The notes under the pieces: model-generated
Told to the model about the DNA's origin: nothing
Databases searched by the model: none
The model's input: only the letters and a program-made list of their open reading frames with translations
In this document: piece after piece, positions 44,624-53,955 of the stretch
How the letters are laid out: every line of letters begins with the position of its first letter
Position numbering within the stretch: position 1 is the first letter of the stretch
Assembly: GCA_963747835.1 (NCBI GenBank)
Contig: CAVVGO010000005.1
Span: 682,001 to 746,000, forward strand
Direction: 5' to 3'
DNA from: JAJPKK01 sp963747835
Lineage (GTDB): Bacteria > Pseudomonadota > Alphaproteobacteria > Rhizobiales > Xanthobacteraceae
Length of the DNA: 64,000 nt
Translations under genes and position numbers: made by a program

Positions 44624-46000
44624 TCGCCATGCGCGCTTGGTTCATGCATCTCGGCGTCGTTACACGCGGCATCCTTGTCGCCGCCGCGGTTATTGCGGCA
44701 ATTATCTTGGTGGTATTCATTTGGGAGGTCTCGACCCCCGGTCCGATGGCGTTTGCGCGTGGCACGAGCGTATCGCTTTCGGACTATCGCGGCGGCGATC
44801 CGAGCGGTGTCCCGCCGGATCTGGCGAAAGCGGCGCTCATTCAACGCGGCGAGTATCTTGCGCGCGCTGCCGATTGCCTGGTCTGTCACACCGCTCCCGG
44901 CGGCGGAGACTATGCCGGCGGCTTGGCGTTTCCGCTGCCGTTCGGGACGCTTTACTCCACCAACATCACGCCCGACAAAGACACCGGCATCGGCAACTAC
45001 AGCGACCGGGAGTTTCTTGACGCGGTACAGCGCGGCATCCGCCGCGACGGCGCGTATCTTTATCCGGCCATGCCGTTTACCTCCTATACCTATATGACGG
45101 ACGCCGACGCTCTGGCCATCAAGGCCTATTTGTTCAGCCTTGCGCCTCTGCGTTCCGTCAATCGCGCGGACACGCTGACGTTTCCGTTCAATCAGCGCTG
45201 GTTGATGGGTGTCTGGTCGTTGCTGTTCAGCAGAAATGCCCGCTTCGAGCCCGATACCGCGCAGAGCCCGCCGTGGAACAGAGGTGCCTATCTCGCCGAG
45301 GCGCTGGCGCATTGCGGCGAATGCCACACGCCGCGCAATCTCGCATTCGCGCTCGACAATCGGAAAAAATTCGCCGGTGCGCTGACTGCCGGTTGGCGCG
45401 CCTTCAACATCACCTCCGACAAGGGCTCCGGCGTCGGCGCATGGAGCGATGATGAGCTGTTCGCCTACCTCTCGACCGGTCATGCGTCGGGCCGCGGCAC
45501 GGCGGCGGGACCGATGGGCGAGGCCGTCGACAAAAGCTTCAGCGCGCTGACGCCCGACCGACATCCACGCGTTGGTCGTTTATTTGCGCAGCGTTCCGGC
45601 AGTGGCATCGTCGGATTTGCCGGCGACGATCGCCCCGCCGGCGCCGGCCTCGCCCAAGAGCGGCGGCGCGACGGCGGATGTTCGCGGCAAAAAGGTATTT
45701 GAACAAGCTTGCGTCAGTTGCCATGGCTGGACCGGCGTAAGCGCGATTTCGCCCTTCGCGACGATTGCCGGGGCGCGCGCCGTCAACGATCCCACCGCAA
45801 CGAACGTCGCTCAGATCGTGATATCCGGGACGATGCGGCAGACCCCGCAGGGCGTCGTCTCGATGCCGGCATTTGGCCGCAGCTATTCCGATTCGGAGAT
45901 TGCTGCTGTCGCAAACTTCGTTACCGGACGGTTCGGCAGCGCGCCGTCCAAGATCAGCGAAAAAGAGGTCGCCGACCTGCGGAGCCAGACGGCTCATTGA
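44620..46000 (+). pseudogene. Membrane-anchored tri-haem cytochrome c, frameshifted
   Basis: An N-terminal membrane helix (GILVAAAVIAAIILVVFIWE) anchors three cytochrome c domains with haem motifs CLVCH, CGECH and CVSCH. This is the usual electron acceptor encoded with IorAB-type oxidoreductases. The frame breaks near 45553-45555: residues read LTPDRHPRVGRLF in one frame, and removing one C from the CCC run restores LTPTDIHALVVYLRS and the third haem domain. The residues either side are conserved, so a single-base sequencing error is as likely as a true mutation. It starts with GTG overlapping the large-subunit stop (GTGA); an ATG at 44629 is an alternative. Confidence 0.82.
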
Positions 46001-46028
46001 CTGCCGGTCGAAGCTTCAAACGACGCGT

Positions 46029-47011
46029 CTACCGGCCCGCGCCTTCGCCGCTGCGGAAATCGCCGAAGATCATGTCGGGCGCGCTCGTGTTGTGGCGCGA
46101 CGGCAGCCGCCGGCCGGCCCACAATTCGAGCGCGTCGGCGCGGCGAAATTCCATCACCGGCGCGGCCTCGTAGGCCTTGCCGCCCGGCACCCGCCACGCG
46201 AGCCTGTGCCACGTCGGCATTGGTCTCGGTCACGAACATGGAGCGCAGCGCCGCGAACGGCTGGCGCGGCACGTCGGCGCATTGAAGCCGCAGTCTAGCG
46301 CGATGTGCTCCTGGTCGACCGCGTCGACGCGCAGGTTCGCCGCGCCGCCGCGCGCGAAGGCGAGGCGGAACGTGCGCGTCGCCGGATCGAAGGCGATCTC
46401 GCGTGATGTCGACGAAGGGCCGCCCCGCGGTCTCGACCGGTCCGAGCAGGAATGACGAGCCGTAGGCGCTCGCCGCCAGCTGGGTCGGCGGCAGCGGACG
46501 CGCCCGCCAATAGCCGTCGGCCGGGTAGACCACCAGCACTTCCTCGGTGCGGTCCTTGAACTTCACGATAGAGCTGCAACAGATGCAGGCCGGTCTCGAC
46601 GCGGGTGCCGACCCGCACCGGCACCGCGGCGGGACGCCAGAATCCGGAGAAGGCGTGGCCGACGAGCTGCAGATCGGCGGTCTCGTAGATCGTCACGCGG
46701 CGCGGTTCGCCCGGATAGACCGGGTCCGTCGACATGTCGCAATTGCGGAAGTCCGGCGCGGTGCGGTCAACCACGATGGTCCCGGCATAAGCCGGATGGA
46801 TCGCCTCGATGGCGAAGCTGCGGACGGTGCCGGACGTGAGCTTGAGGTAGACATTGTCGGTCTCGACGCACAGCGTCGGGACGCTCGCATTGACGACGTC
46901 GACCGCGATCGCCTCGGCGGCGTGTGCGCCGAGCGGAGCCGCCAGCATTGCCATGGCAGCCGCCAGCGCCGCGCGGGCGCGCCATCGTAGCCGGTCACGC
47001 CAGCGTTGCAT
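46029..47011 (-). pseudogene. Conserved secreted protein of unknown function, frameshifted
   Basis: From the ATG at 47011 (GGAG six bases upstream) there is a signal peptide (RARAALAAAMAMLAAPLGAH). A domain with VDVVNASVPTLCVETDNVYL, IEAIHPAYAGTIVVDRTAPD and FRNCDMSTDPVYPGEPRRVT follows. The reading then jumps between frames (DRTEEVLVVYPADGYWRARP, RSMFVTETNADVAQA) before ending near GGKAYEAAPVMEFRRADALE and the stop at 46029. At least three frameshifts are needed. I do not recognise the family. It is the last gene of the opgH-fkbM operon and its start overlaps fkbM. Confidence 0.65.
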
Positions 47012-47747
47012 AAATATCTCCGGAATTGACGCGCTCGGGCAAATCGCTCGAGCCACGCGGTGATTTCGTCGGCGGTAAGCTTGCGGTCGTGAACGAAGGC
47101 AAGGCTTTCGCCCAGCGAGGCCGCGAAATCCGCTATAACCGATAGCGGTGCAGCGCCCGATCGATGCCCGCGCGACATCGCGCTGGATCGTGGTGAACTC
47201 GAACGACAACGCCGGCCACCGGCGCGGCGAGGCCGGCCAGCGCCTCGGCCTCGTAGCCCTCGACATCGATCTTGATGAAGCGCGGCACGCCATGGTGCGC
47301 GATCAGCGCGTCGAGCGTCGTCATCGGGACCTCGATGGTCCTGGTCCATTGCTGGCCTTCCCAGCCCGGTGCGTCGCGCGCCGCCGCGATGAAGGCCTCC
47401 GACGCGGTCGAGACCGTCGGATTGGCGAGATTGAGCCGAGCGCGACTGCGCCCGCACTGCGCCCGACCGCGGCTTCCACGACGGTCACCGCCTCGTCGCG
47501 GCCGTAGAGCAGCCGCAGCGTCGTCGCCAGCGCCGGCTGCGGCTCGACCACGACGACTCGCGCGCCGAGGCGGCGAAATGAGGCGACGCGGTCGCCCACA
47601 TGGCCGCCGATATCGAATACGAGGTCGCCCTGCCGTGACAAAGCGCCGATAATGGCGGTCGAGCGCGTCGCGCCGCGCCGCGGCCGCCGTAATAAATGCG
47701 CAACGACCGCACGACGCCGCGCGCCGCTCTGCACGCCGATCGAGCAT
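46995..47747 (-). pseudogene. FkbM-family methyltransferase, frameshifted
   Basis: The segments GDLVFDIGGHVGDRVASFRR, VVVVEPQPALATTLRLLYGR, TLDALIAHHGVPRFIKIDVE and GYEAEALAGL are the SAM-binding and core motifs of FkbM methyltransferases. They lie in different frames. The end reads SGDIYATLA, as expected for this family, in a third frame. At least three single-base shifts are needed. The start ATG at 47747 overlaps the opgH stop in TGATG, and GGAGA lies upstream. It probably methylates a sugar or glucan. It overlaps the next gene by 17 bases. Confidence 0.75.
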
Positions 47748-49617
47748 CACGGTGATCTCCCCGCGCGCTTGCGTGGCGCTGTGCGAGGCTTGTTGTCGTG
47801 GCGAGTTTTCCTGGCCGCACCCGGCCATCGCAGAGCGCCGGCAGGCCGAGCGCGTCGAGCGGGGAGGGCGCGATCTCCTCGGGCAGGCGGCCGATGCCGG
47901 CGCGCAGCAGCGCGGCGCCGACCGCCGGGCTTGCGGTGACGACGCACAGCGGCACCGCGAGGGCGAGCCCGCCGGCGATCAGCAGCGCATACGGAATGGC
48001 GGCGGGTGCGGCCACTGCCAGCGCCCCGAGGCATGCGCAGCCGAGCACGGTCTGCGGCCACAGCGCGCGCGAGCGCCAGCGCAGCGGCACCGCGTGATCG
48101 TCGCGCGCCTGGCCGCCCCAGCCGACGCTGCCGCCGAAGCAGCAGCGATTGCCAGGAACACGCGTGTGCGCGAACCACATGATCGGCGACAGCAGCAGGA
48201 AGAAGATACGGTTTCGGCGAAGACGTTGACCAGGAACCGCCAGTCCGCCGCCGAAGCGCCGCGCGCGCCTCCGGCCGCGTCAGCGCGTCGATCACGGTGG
48301 CGATCTTGGGCGCAAACCACATCACCAGGATGATGAGCGAGGACCGCAAGTCCGGCATCGGGCGAGATGAAGGCCGACGGCCGCTCGGCGCGCACGACCC
48401 CGATGGTGCCGAGCACCAGACAGCGCCATCCAGGCCGGCGAGCCGAGAAACATCAGAATCGCGAAGGCAAGCTGATAGCGGCTGACGAACTTCAATCCCG
48501 GCCACGTCAGGAAGTGCCAGTATTGCATGTTGCCCTGGCACCACCGGAGGTCGCGGCGGATGAATTCCAGGAGCGTCGGCGGATTTTCCTCCCAGCCGAG
48601 ATGCTCCTCAGGCAGCACCCGCACCTCGTAGCCGGCGCGGCGCATCAGCACCGCCTCGATCTGGTCGTGGCTCAGCACATGGCCGCCGAGCCGGCCACGC
48701 CTTCGGGCAGCGGCGGAATGTGGCAATGGGCAATGAACGGCTTGAGCCGGAGCACCGAATTGTGCCCCCAATGGGGTCCGCAATCGCCCTGCCACCAGGC
48801 GCTGCCGATGGTGTAGGACCACATGGCGAGCCGCATGCCGAACTGGAAGATGCGGGCGAACGCGCTGGTCGACGGCATGCCGACCACGAGGCCCTGCAGG
48901 ATGCCGATCTCCGGCGAGACCTGCATGATGCGCACCATGCGCAGGATCGCGGACGCCGGGATGAAGCTGTCGGCATCGAGCGTGACGGCGAAATCGTGCG
49001 GCGCCGCCCCAGCGCAGGCAGAAATCGCGGATATTGCCGGCCTTGAAGCCGGCATTGTCGTCGCGACGGCGATAGGTGACGGCGATGCGGCCGCGCCATT
49101 GTTCGCCGCGAGTCGCGAAAGCTCGCCTCCTCCGCGGCCGCCGTCGCGGGATCGCTGCGTGTCGCTCAAGCACATAGAGATGGAAACGGCTCGCCGACCG
49201 GCGCGAGTCCGTCGAGCATAGGGGTAGAGATTGCGGATGACGCGCGCGGGATCCTCGTTGCGGATGCAGACGATCAGCGCGACGGCAGCCGTGATCGGTC
49301 TCGTCGCCGCGGACGCGCGTCACGGCGCGGGCGTCACCGTCGCGACCGGGTCGCTGGCAAAGCGCAGGATCAGCGAAGCCGATCGCGGCATTCCAGAACC
49401 CGATCACCGTCCATGGCAGGGTGACGAGGAAGAGACCGAGCAGGACGAAATCGAGCCCGTCGAGGCCGTCCACGGCGAGCGCGAGCGCCATCAGCCCCAT
49501 CACGGCGACGATGGTCGCGATGACAAGGCCGGCGAACAGGAAACGCCGCCCGCGCGCCGGCGACGGGCTTGCAAGCAGGTCCGGCAGCGCCGGCGAGCCG
49601 GCGTGGGATTCGGTCAT
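47747..49617 (-). pseudogene. opgH: OpgH/MdoH-type glucan glucosyltransferase, heavily frameshifted
   Basis: OpgH is an inner-membrane GT2 enzyme that polymerises glucose from UDP-glucose into osmoregulated periplasmic glucans. Recognisable pieces are an N-terminal membrane region (FLFAGLVIATIVAVMGLMAL), FKAGNIRDFCLRWGG, FAVTLDADSFIPASAILRMV (DAD metal site), GILQGLVVGMPSTSAFARIF and GPHWGHNSVLRLKPFIAHCH. Also present are SHDQIEAVLMRRAGYEVRVL, GWEENPPTLLEFIRRDLRWC with the QxxRW-like QGNMQYWHFLTWPGLKF, and C-terminal helices. They are spread over all three frames with at least six shifts. Because residues are conserved between shifts, error is more likely than decay. The length is somewhat short for OpgH. 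Confidence 0.8.
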
Positions 49618-49760
49618 GGAGAAATCGCTTTGGAAAGGGACCCTGGTGGGCGAAATATAGCGGCTGCGGGGTTTCCAAGTCCAAGGATTCCAAAGGGATT
49701 CCAAGAGTCGGAAAGGATGCGGCCATATCCAAGTCCCGGAAAGTCAAATGTGGAGGGATC

Positions 49761-50778
49761 GTGGGCGGGGAGGTTGACGGGCGGGCCGCGGAGGCCCTGT
49801 GGTATGTCGGAGCCAACCGCGCCGAAATCCGAACCGAGAGCGTCGGCCCGGCCGGTCCGGGCGAGGTCGAGCTTCATGCGCTCTACGGCGGGATCAGTCG
49901 CGGCACCGAGCGTCTGGTGTTCGCGGGCCGCGTGCCGGCCAGCGAATACGTCCGCATGCGCGCCCCGTTCATGGCGGGGAATTTCCCGTTTCCGGTGAAA
50001 TACGGTTACGCCACCGTCGGGCGCATCGCCGCCGGTCCCGGACCGCTTGGCCGGACGGGATGCCTTCGTGCTCTATCCCCACCAGACCGTGTTCACGGTC
50101 CCGGCCGACCGCATCGCGGTGCTGCCCGCCGGCGTGCCGGCGGCGCGCGGCGTGCTCGCCGCCAACATGGAAACCGCCCTCAACGCCATGTGGGATGCGG
50201 CGCCCGGCCCGGCCGACCGCATCGCGGTGGTGGGCGCCGGCGTGATCGGCTCGCTGTGCGCCTATCTGGCCGCACGGCTTCCCGGCGCCGAGGTCACGCT
50301 GGTCGACATCGAGCCGCGTCGCGCCGCAATCGCGGCGGCGCTCGGCGTCGACTTCGCGCTCGCCGCCGAGGCGCCGGACGAATGCGACGTCGTGATCCAT
50401 GCGAGCGCGAGCGCGGCCGGGCTCGCGACCGCGCTGGAACTCGCCGGCGAAGAGGCGACCGTGGTCGAATTGAGCTGGTACGGCGCCGGCGCGGTGCCGG
50501 TCGCGCTTGGCGAAGCGTTTCATAGCCGCAGGCTGCGCCTCGTCTCGAGCCAGGTCGGGCAGGTGTCGCCGTCGCGGCGGCCGCGCTGGTCCCACTGGCG
50601 GCGGATGGCGGCGGCGGTCGCGCTGCTCGCCGATCCGGCACTCGATATTTTGCTCGCGCCCGCGGTCGATTTCCACGATCTGCCGGCGCGGTTGCCGGAT
50701 ATTCTCGCCGAACCCGGCGGTGTGCTATGCCAGCTTATCCGCTACCCGGCATCCGCGGGACGCTACGGGGCAGCATAA
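49761..50778 (+). pseudogene. Zinc-type alcohol dehydrogenase-like protein, frameshifted
   Basis: The N-terminal GroES-like part has EALWYVGANRAEIRTESVGP, GEVELHALYGGISRGTERLV and NFPFPVKYGYATVGRIAAGP. The Rossmann part has DRIAVVGAGVIGSLCAYLAA, AEVTLVDIEPRRAAIAAALG and VVELSWYGAGAVPVALGEAF. The catalytic-zinc Cys/His pattern of classical MDR enzymes is not evident (SRGTERL replaces the Cys ligand), so it may reduce or oxidise an unusual substrate. One frameshift lies near 50045. The GTG at 49761, with GGAGGG just upstream, is a probable start. It leads the PTPS/GT/methyltransferase cluster. Confidence 0.72.
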
Positions 50779-50826
50779 CCTGCCGCAACGCTCCGTCCCG
50801 CGCACCGCAAATGAAAGGGCTCATGC

Positions 50827-51228
50827 GTGTACGCCGTCGAGGTTTCCGATCACATCATGATCGCGCATTCATTCCGGGGCGAGGTGTTCGGTCCGGCCCA
50901 GCGGCTTCACGGCGCGACGTTTGCGGTGTCGGCCGCTTTCATGGCGGAGTCGCTCGACCATAATGGCATCGTGGTCGACATCGGGCGCGCCTTCGAGGTG
51001 CTCAAGGCGGTGCTTGCGCCGCTCAATTATCGCAATCTCGACGACATGGCCGAATTCAAGACTTTGAACACCACCACCGAATTCCTGACCCGGCATGTCT
51101 TCGACGGCCTCGCAGCGGCGGCGAGGCACGGCGAACTCGGGCGGGAGCCCACCGAGATCGGCGCCATCCGGGTGACGGTCGCGGAATCGCCATCGGCGCG
51201 GGCATGGTACGAGGGAGCGCTGTGGTAG
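50827..51228 (+). CDS. PTPS/QueD-family protein lacking the catalytic cysteine
   Basis: The 133-residue product has the tunnelling fold of 6-pyruvoyl-tetrahydropterin or 6-carboxytetrahydropterin synthases. His14 and His28 align with two zinc ligands (IAHSFRGEVFGPAQRLHGAT). The third zinc ligand is Ala30, and the usual catalytic Cys four residues before HGH is Ala24. Later motifs are NGIVVDIGRA, LNYRNLDDM, NTTTEFLTRHVFDGL (substrate-binding Glu) and VTVAESPSARAWYEG. It therefore probably binds a pterin-like substrate but does not use the standard chemistry. The GTG at 50827 is the in-frame start; the gene end overlaps the glycosyltransferase. Confidence 0.8.
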   Translation: MYAVEVSDHIMIAHSFRGEVFGPAQRLHGATFAVSAAFMAESLDHNGIVVDIGRAFEVLKAVLAPLNYRNLDDMAEFKTLNTTTEFLTRHVFDGLAAAARHGELGREPTEIGAIRVTVAESPSARAWYEGALW

Positions 51229-52271
51229 CGCTGGCTTTCGCGGTTCCGGGCAGTCTCGAACAGCCGACCGGCGGCTATGCGTATGACCGGCGCGTGATCG
51301 CCGAATTGCGGCGACTGGGCTGCGCGGTCGACATTATCGATGTCGGCGAAGGCTTTCCGCGGCCGGCCGCTGAGACTGCCCGCGAGGCTCTGTTACGGCT
51401 GCAGCGCGTCCCCGCCGGCCGCCCTATCGTGATCGATGGGCTTGCGCTCGGGGTTCTGCCGGAAGCAGCGCGAGCCTTGCAGGCGACCCATCCGGTCATC
51501 GCGCTGGTGCACCATCCGCTGGCGCTCGAATCCGGGCTCACGGCCGAGGCGGCGGCGCTGCTGCGGGCAAGCGAGCGCGCGGCGCTCGATGCGGTGCGCC
51601 ACGTCATCGTCACCAGCGCCGCGACCGCGCGGACCCTGGCAAAAGATTACGGCGTCGCGACGTGCGCAATCACGGTCGCGATACCCGGCAGCGACGCCGT
51701 AGCGGCCGCGCCAAAGGCGCACCGCGAAACCGTGAATCTACTTGCGGTCGGCGCCGTGGTCCGGCGCAAAGGCTACGACGTTCTCCTCGCCGCGCTCGCC
51801 TGCATCACCGACCTCGATTGGGAACTCGTCATCGCGGGCGATTGCACGCGCGACCGCGAACTCGCGGGCGAACTTGCGACCAAGCTTGTGCTGCTCCGTT
51901 TTGGTGCTCGCGCGCGCATGGCAGGCGCGGTCGGCGAAGCTGAACTCGCCCGCCTTTACGGCGCCGCCGATGTGTTCGTGCTGCCGTCGCGCCACGAAGG
52001 CTACGGCATGGCGTTCGCCGAGGCGATCGCCTACGGCTTGCCGGTGATCGGCACAAAGGCCGGTGCGATCCCGGACACCGTGCCGGAAGGCGCCGGCATT
52101 CTGGTCCCGCCCGACGACGTGCTGGCGCTTGCGGCGGCATTGCGGGCGATGATCGCGGACGCTGACATTCGGGCGCGCTGCGCCGCCGTGGCGCGCCATG
52201 CCGCGGCGCAACTCCCCGGCTGGGACGCCACCGGGCGGGCCATTTTCGACGTGGTGCGGGCCGCCTCATGA
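51204..52271 (+). CDS. GT4-family glycosyltransferase
   Basis: The 355-residue GT-B enzyme is intact. Its N-terminal domain has SLEQPTGGYAYDRRVIAELR and ALVHHPLALESGL. The C-terminal donor domain has LLAVGAVVRRKGYDVLLAAL, DLDWELVIAGDCTRDRELA, LYGAADVFVLPSRHEGYGMA (donor-site Glu) and FAEAIAYGLPVIGTKAGAIPD. It transfers a sugar from a nucleotide donor, and the UDP-glucose dehydrogenase gene downstream suggests a uronic-acid-type donor. The reading from the ATG at 51204 overlaps the PTPS gene by 25 bases; a GTG at 51222 is an alternative. It is in one operon with the methyltransferase (4-base overlap). Confidence 0.88.
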   Translation: MVRGSAVVALAFAVPGSLEQPTGGYAYDRRVIAELRRLGCAVDIIDVGEGFPRPAAETAREALLRLQRVPAGRPIVIDGLALGVLPEAARALQATHPVIALVHHPLALESGLTAEAAALLRASERAALDAVRHVIVTSAATARTLAKDYGVATCAITVAIPGSDAVAAAPKAHRETVNLLAVGAVVRRKGYDVLLAALACITDLDWELVIAGDCTRDRELAGELATKLVLLRFGARARMAGAVGEAELARLYGAADVFVLPSRHEGYGMAFAEAIAYGLPVIGTKAGAIPDTVPEGAGILVPPDDVLALAAALRAMIADADIRARCAAVARHAAAQLPGWDATGRAIFDVVRAAS

Positions 52272-53083
52272 GCGGGTTTTCGGCCGAGTGGCTGGAGTTG
52301 CGCGAGGCCTATGATCGGGCGGCGCGCAGCGGCGCGGTGCTCGATGCGCTGCGATCGGCGTTCGCTGGCGCTTCCGCCGTGGCGGTAACCGATCTCGGTT
52401 GCGGCACCGGCGCGACCTTGCGGGCGATCAGGCCGCTTCTGCCGGCGCGCCAGAGCTGGCGGCTCGTCGACAACGATGCGGCGCTGCTCGCCCGGGCGAA
52501 GGCGGCGGCGCCTGCCGATACTGCGGTCGCAACCGCCATGATTGATCTTGCGCGCCATCTCGACGAAGCGATCGGTCAAGAGACCGAACCGGTGCCCGAC
52601 CTCGTCACCACGTCGGCGCTGCTCGATCTCGTCTCGTCCGCCTGGCTCGATCGGCTGTTGGCGCGATGGTGCGGATCGACCGTCCGTTTTACGCGGCGCT
52701 GAGCTATGACGGCCGCGTCATGATGGTCCCCGCGTCTCGCCACGATGACACCGTGATCGCCGCGGTCAACCGCCATCAACTCACCGACAAGGGTTTCGGG
52801 CCGGCGCTCGGGCCCACCGCCGCCGACGGCCGCGCCGGAACGCTTTCGCGGTGCCGGCTTTGCGGTTGTGACCGGCCAATCCGAATGGAGCTTCGCCCCG
52901 GCGGATCGCGACATGCAGTCCGCGATGCTAGAGGGCTGGGCGGAAGCAGTCGGCAAAATCGGCGTTGCGCCGTCAATGGTGGCGGATTGGCTCGCCGAGC
53001 GACGCGATCACGTGGCGGCCGGCCGCTCGCATATGCGGGTCGGTCACGTCGATTTCTTCGCCCGCCCCATCGGCCGGCGCTGA
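52268..53083 (+). pseudogene. Class I SAM-dependent methyltransferase, frameshifted
   Basis: The N-terminal part, MSGFSAEWLELREAYDRAAR, is followed by the SAM motif VAVTDLGCGTGATLRAIRPL and SWRLVDNDAALLARAKAAA. The reading then shifts near 52660 (FYAALSYDGRVMMVPASRHD, VNRHQLTDKGFGPALGP) and again near 52840 (GQSEWSFAPADRDMQSAMLE, ending FFARPIGRR at 53083). The family is class I methyltransferase; its substrate is probably the cluster's product. Its start overlaps the glycosyltransferase stop (ATGA). Confidence 0.72.
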
Positions 53084-53848
53084 GCGGACAGATCGCAGTC
53101 GAACAACACCTCGTTGCCGAGTACGTGGGTGTAGGTGTGAGGCCGCAACGCCTCTTCGCAACGCGTGATCGGCGCGAGATCAAGGCTGGAGCGACCGCCG
53201 CCCAGAATGATCGGCGCCACCACCACATGGAAACGGTCGAGACACCGCGCCTCGAGGAAACGCGCGACCGTCGCCGGCCCACCCTCGATCAGGATGCGCC
53301 GCAATCCGCGCTCGGCAAGGCCTGCCAGGATGGCGGCCGGCTCAATGTGACCGTGATCGGCCGGCACGGCAATGTGCTCGATGCCGGCACGGCGGCTCGG
53401 CCCCCGCGGCGGTGATCACCAAGCGGCGCACGCCGTCATCCCGGTAGGCGCGCGCGGTCGCCGGCAACCGGCCGTTGGGATCGATGATGACGCGTGCCGG
53501 ATGCGGCCCGGCAACGCGCCGCACCGTGAGCTGCGGGTCGTCGGCAACCGCCGTGCCGACGCCGACGACGACGGCATCCATAAGCGCGCGCAGCCGATGA
53601 AGATGATCAAGCCCATCGGAGCCGTTGATGTAATGGGAATGCCCGGTCGGGGTCGCTGCACGTCCGTCGAGCGATTGCCCGATCTGGCCGACGACGAGGA
53701 GATCGTCGACCGGCTTGCCGCGAGCGGCGCGAAAATCTCGTTCCATCGATCGGCTGAGACGCCGTGAGGCGACCGGCGCGGATGGCGGCGAGTGCGTCGC
53801 GCCAGCCATCGTCGGCATGGTCGAGGCAATGGTATCGGTCAAATTCAT
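53044..53848 (-). pseudogene. RibD C-terminal-type reductase, frameshifted
   Basis: It resembles the reductase half of RibD, which in riboflavin synthesis reduces a pyrimidine ribosyl phosphate with NADPH. Visible motifs are GQIGQSLDGRAATPTGHSHY, LRALMDAVVVGVGTAVADDP, RVIIDPNGRLPATARAYR, LRRILIEGGPATVARFL and VAPIILGGGRSSLDL. The deaminase half of RibD is absent. Shifts lie near 53400 and near 53740. The ATG at 53848 with GGTGA upstream is chosen. Its 3' end overlaps that of the methyltransferase, converging head to head. Confidence 0.75.
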
Positions 53849-53955
53849 AGCGTCACCAAAATTCACGCGGTCAAGTTGCCGTAGCATGATATCAGCGAAA
53901 CCGCTCGTCGAAGGAAGGCCCGAGACGCATTGCCCGGACTTGGTAATTCGCTGAA

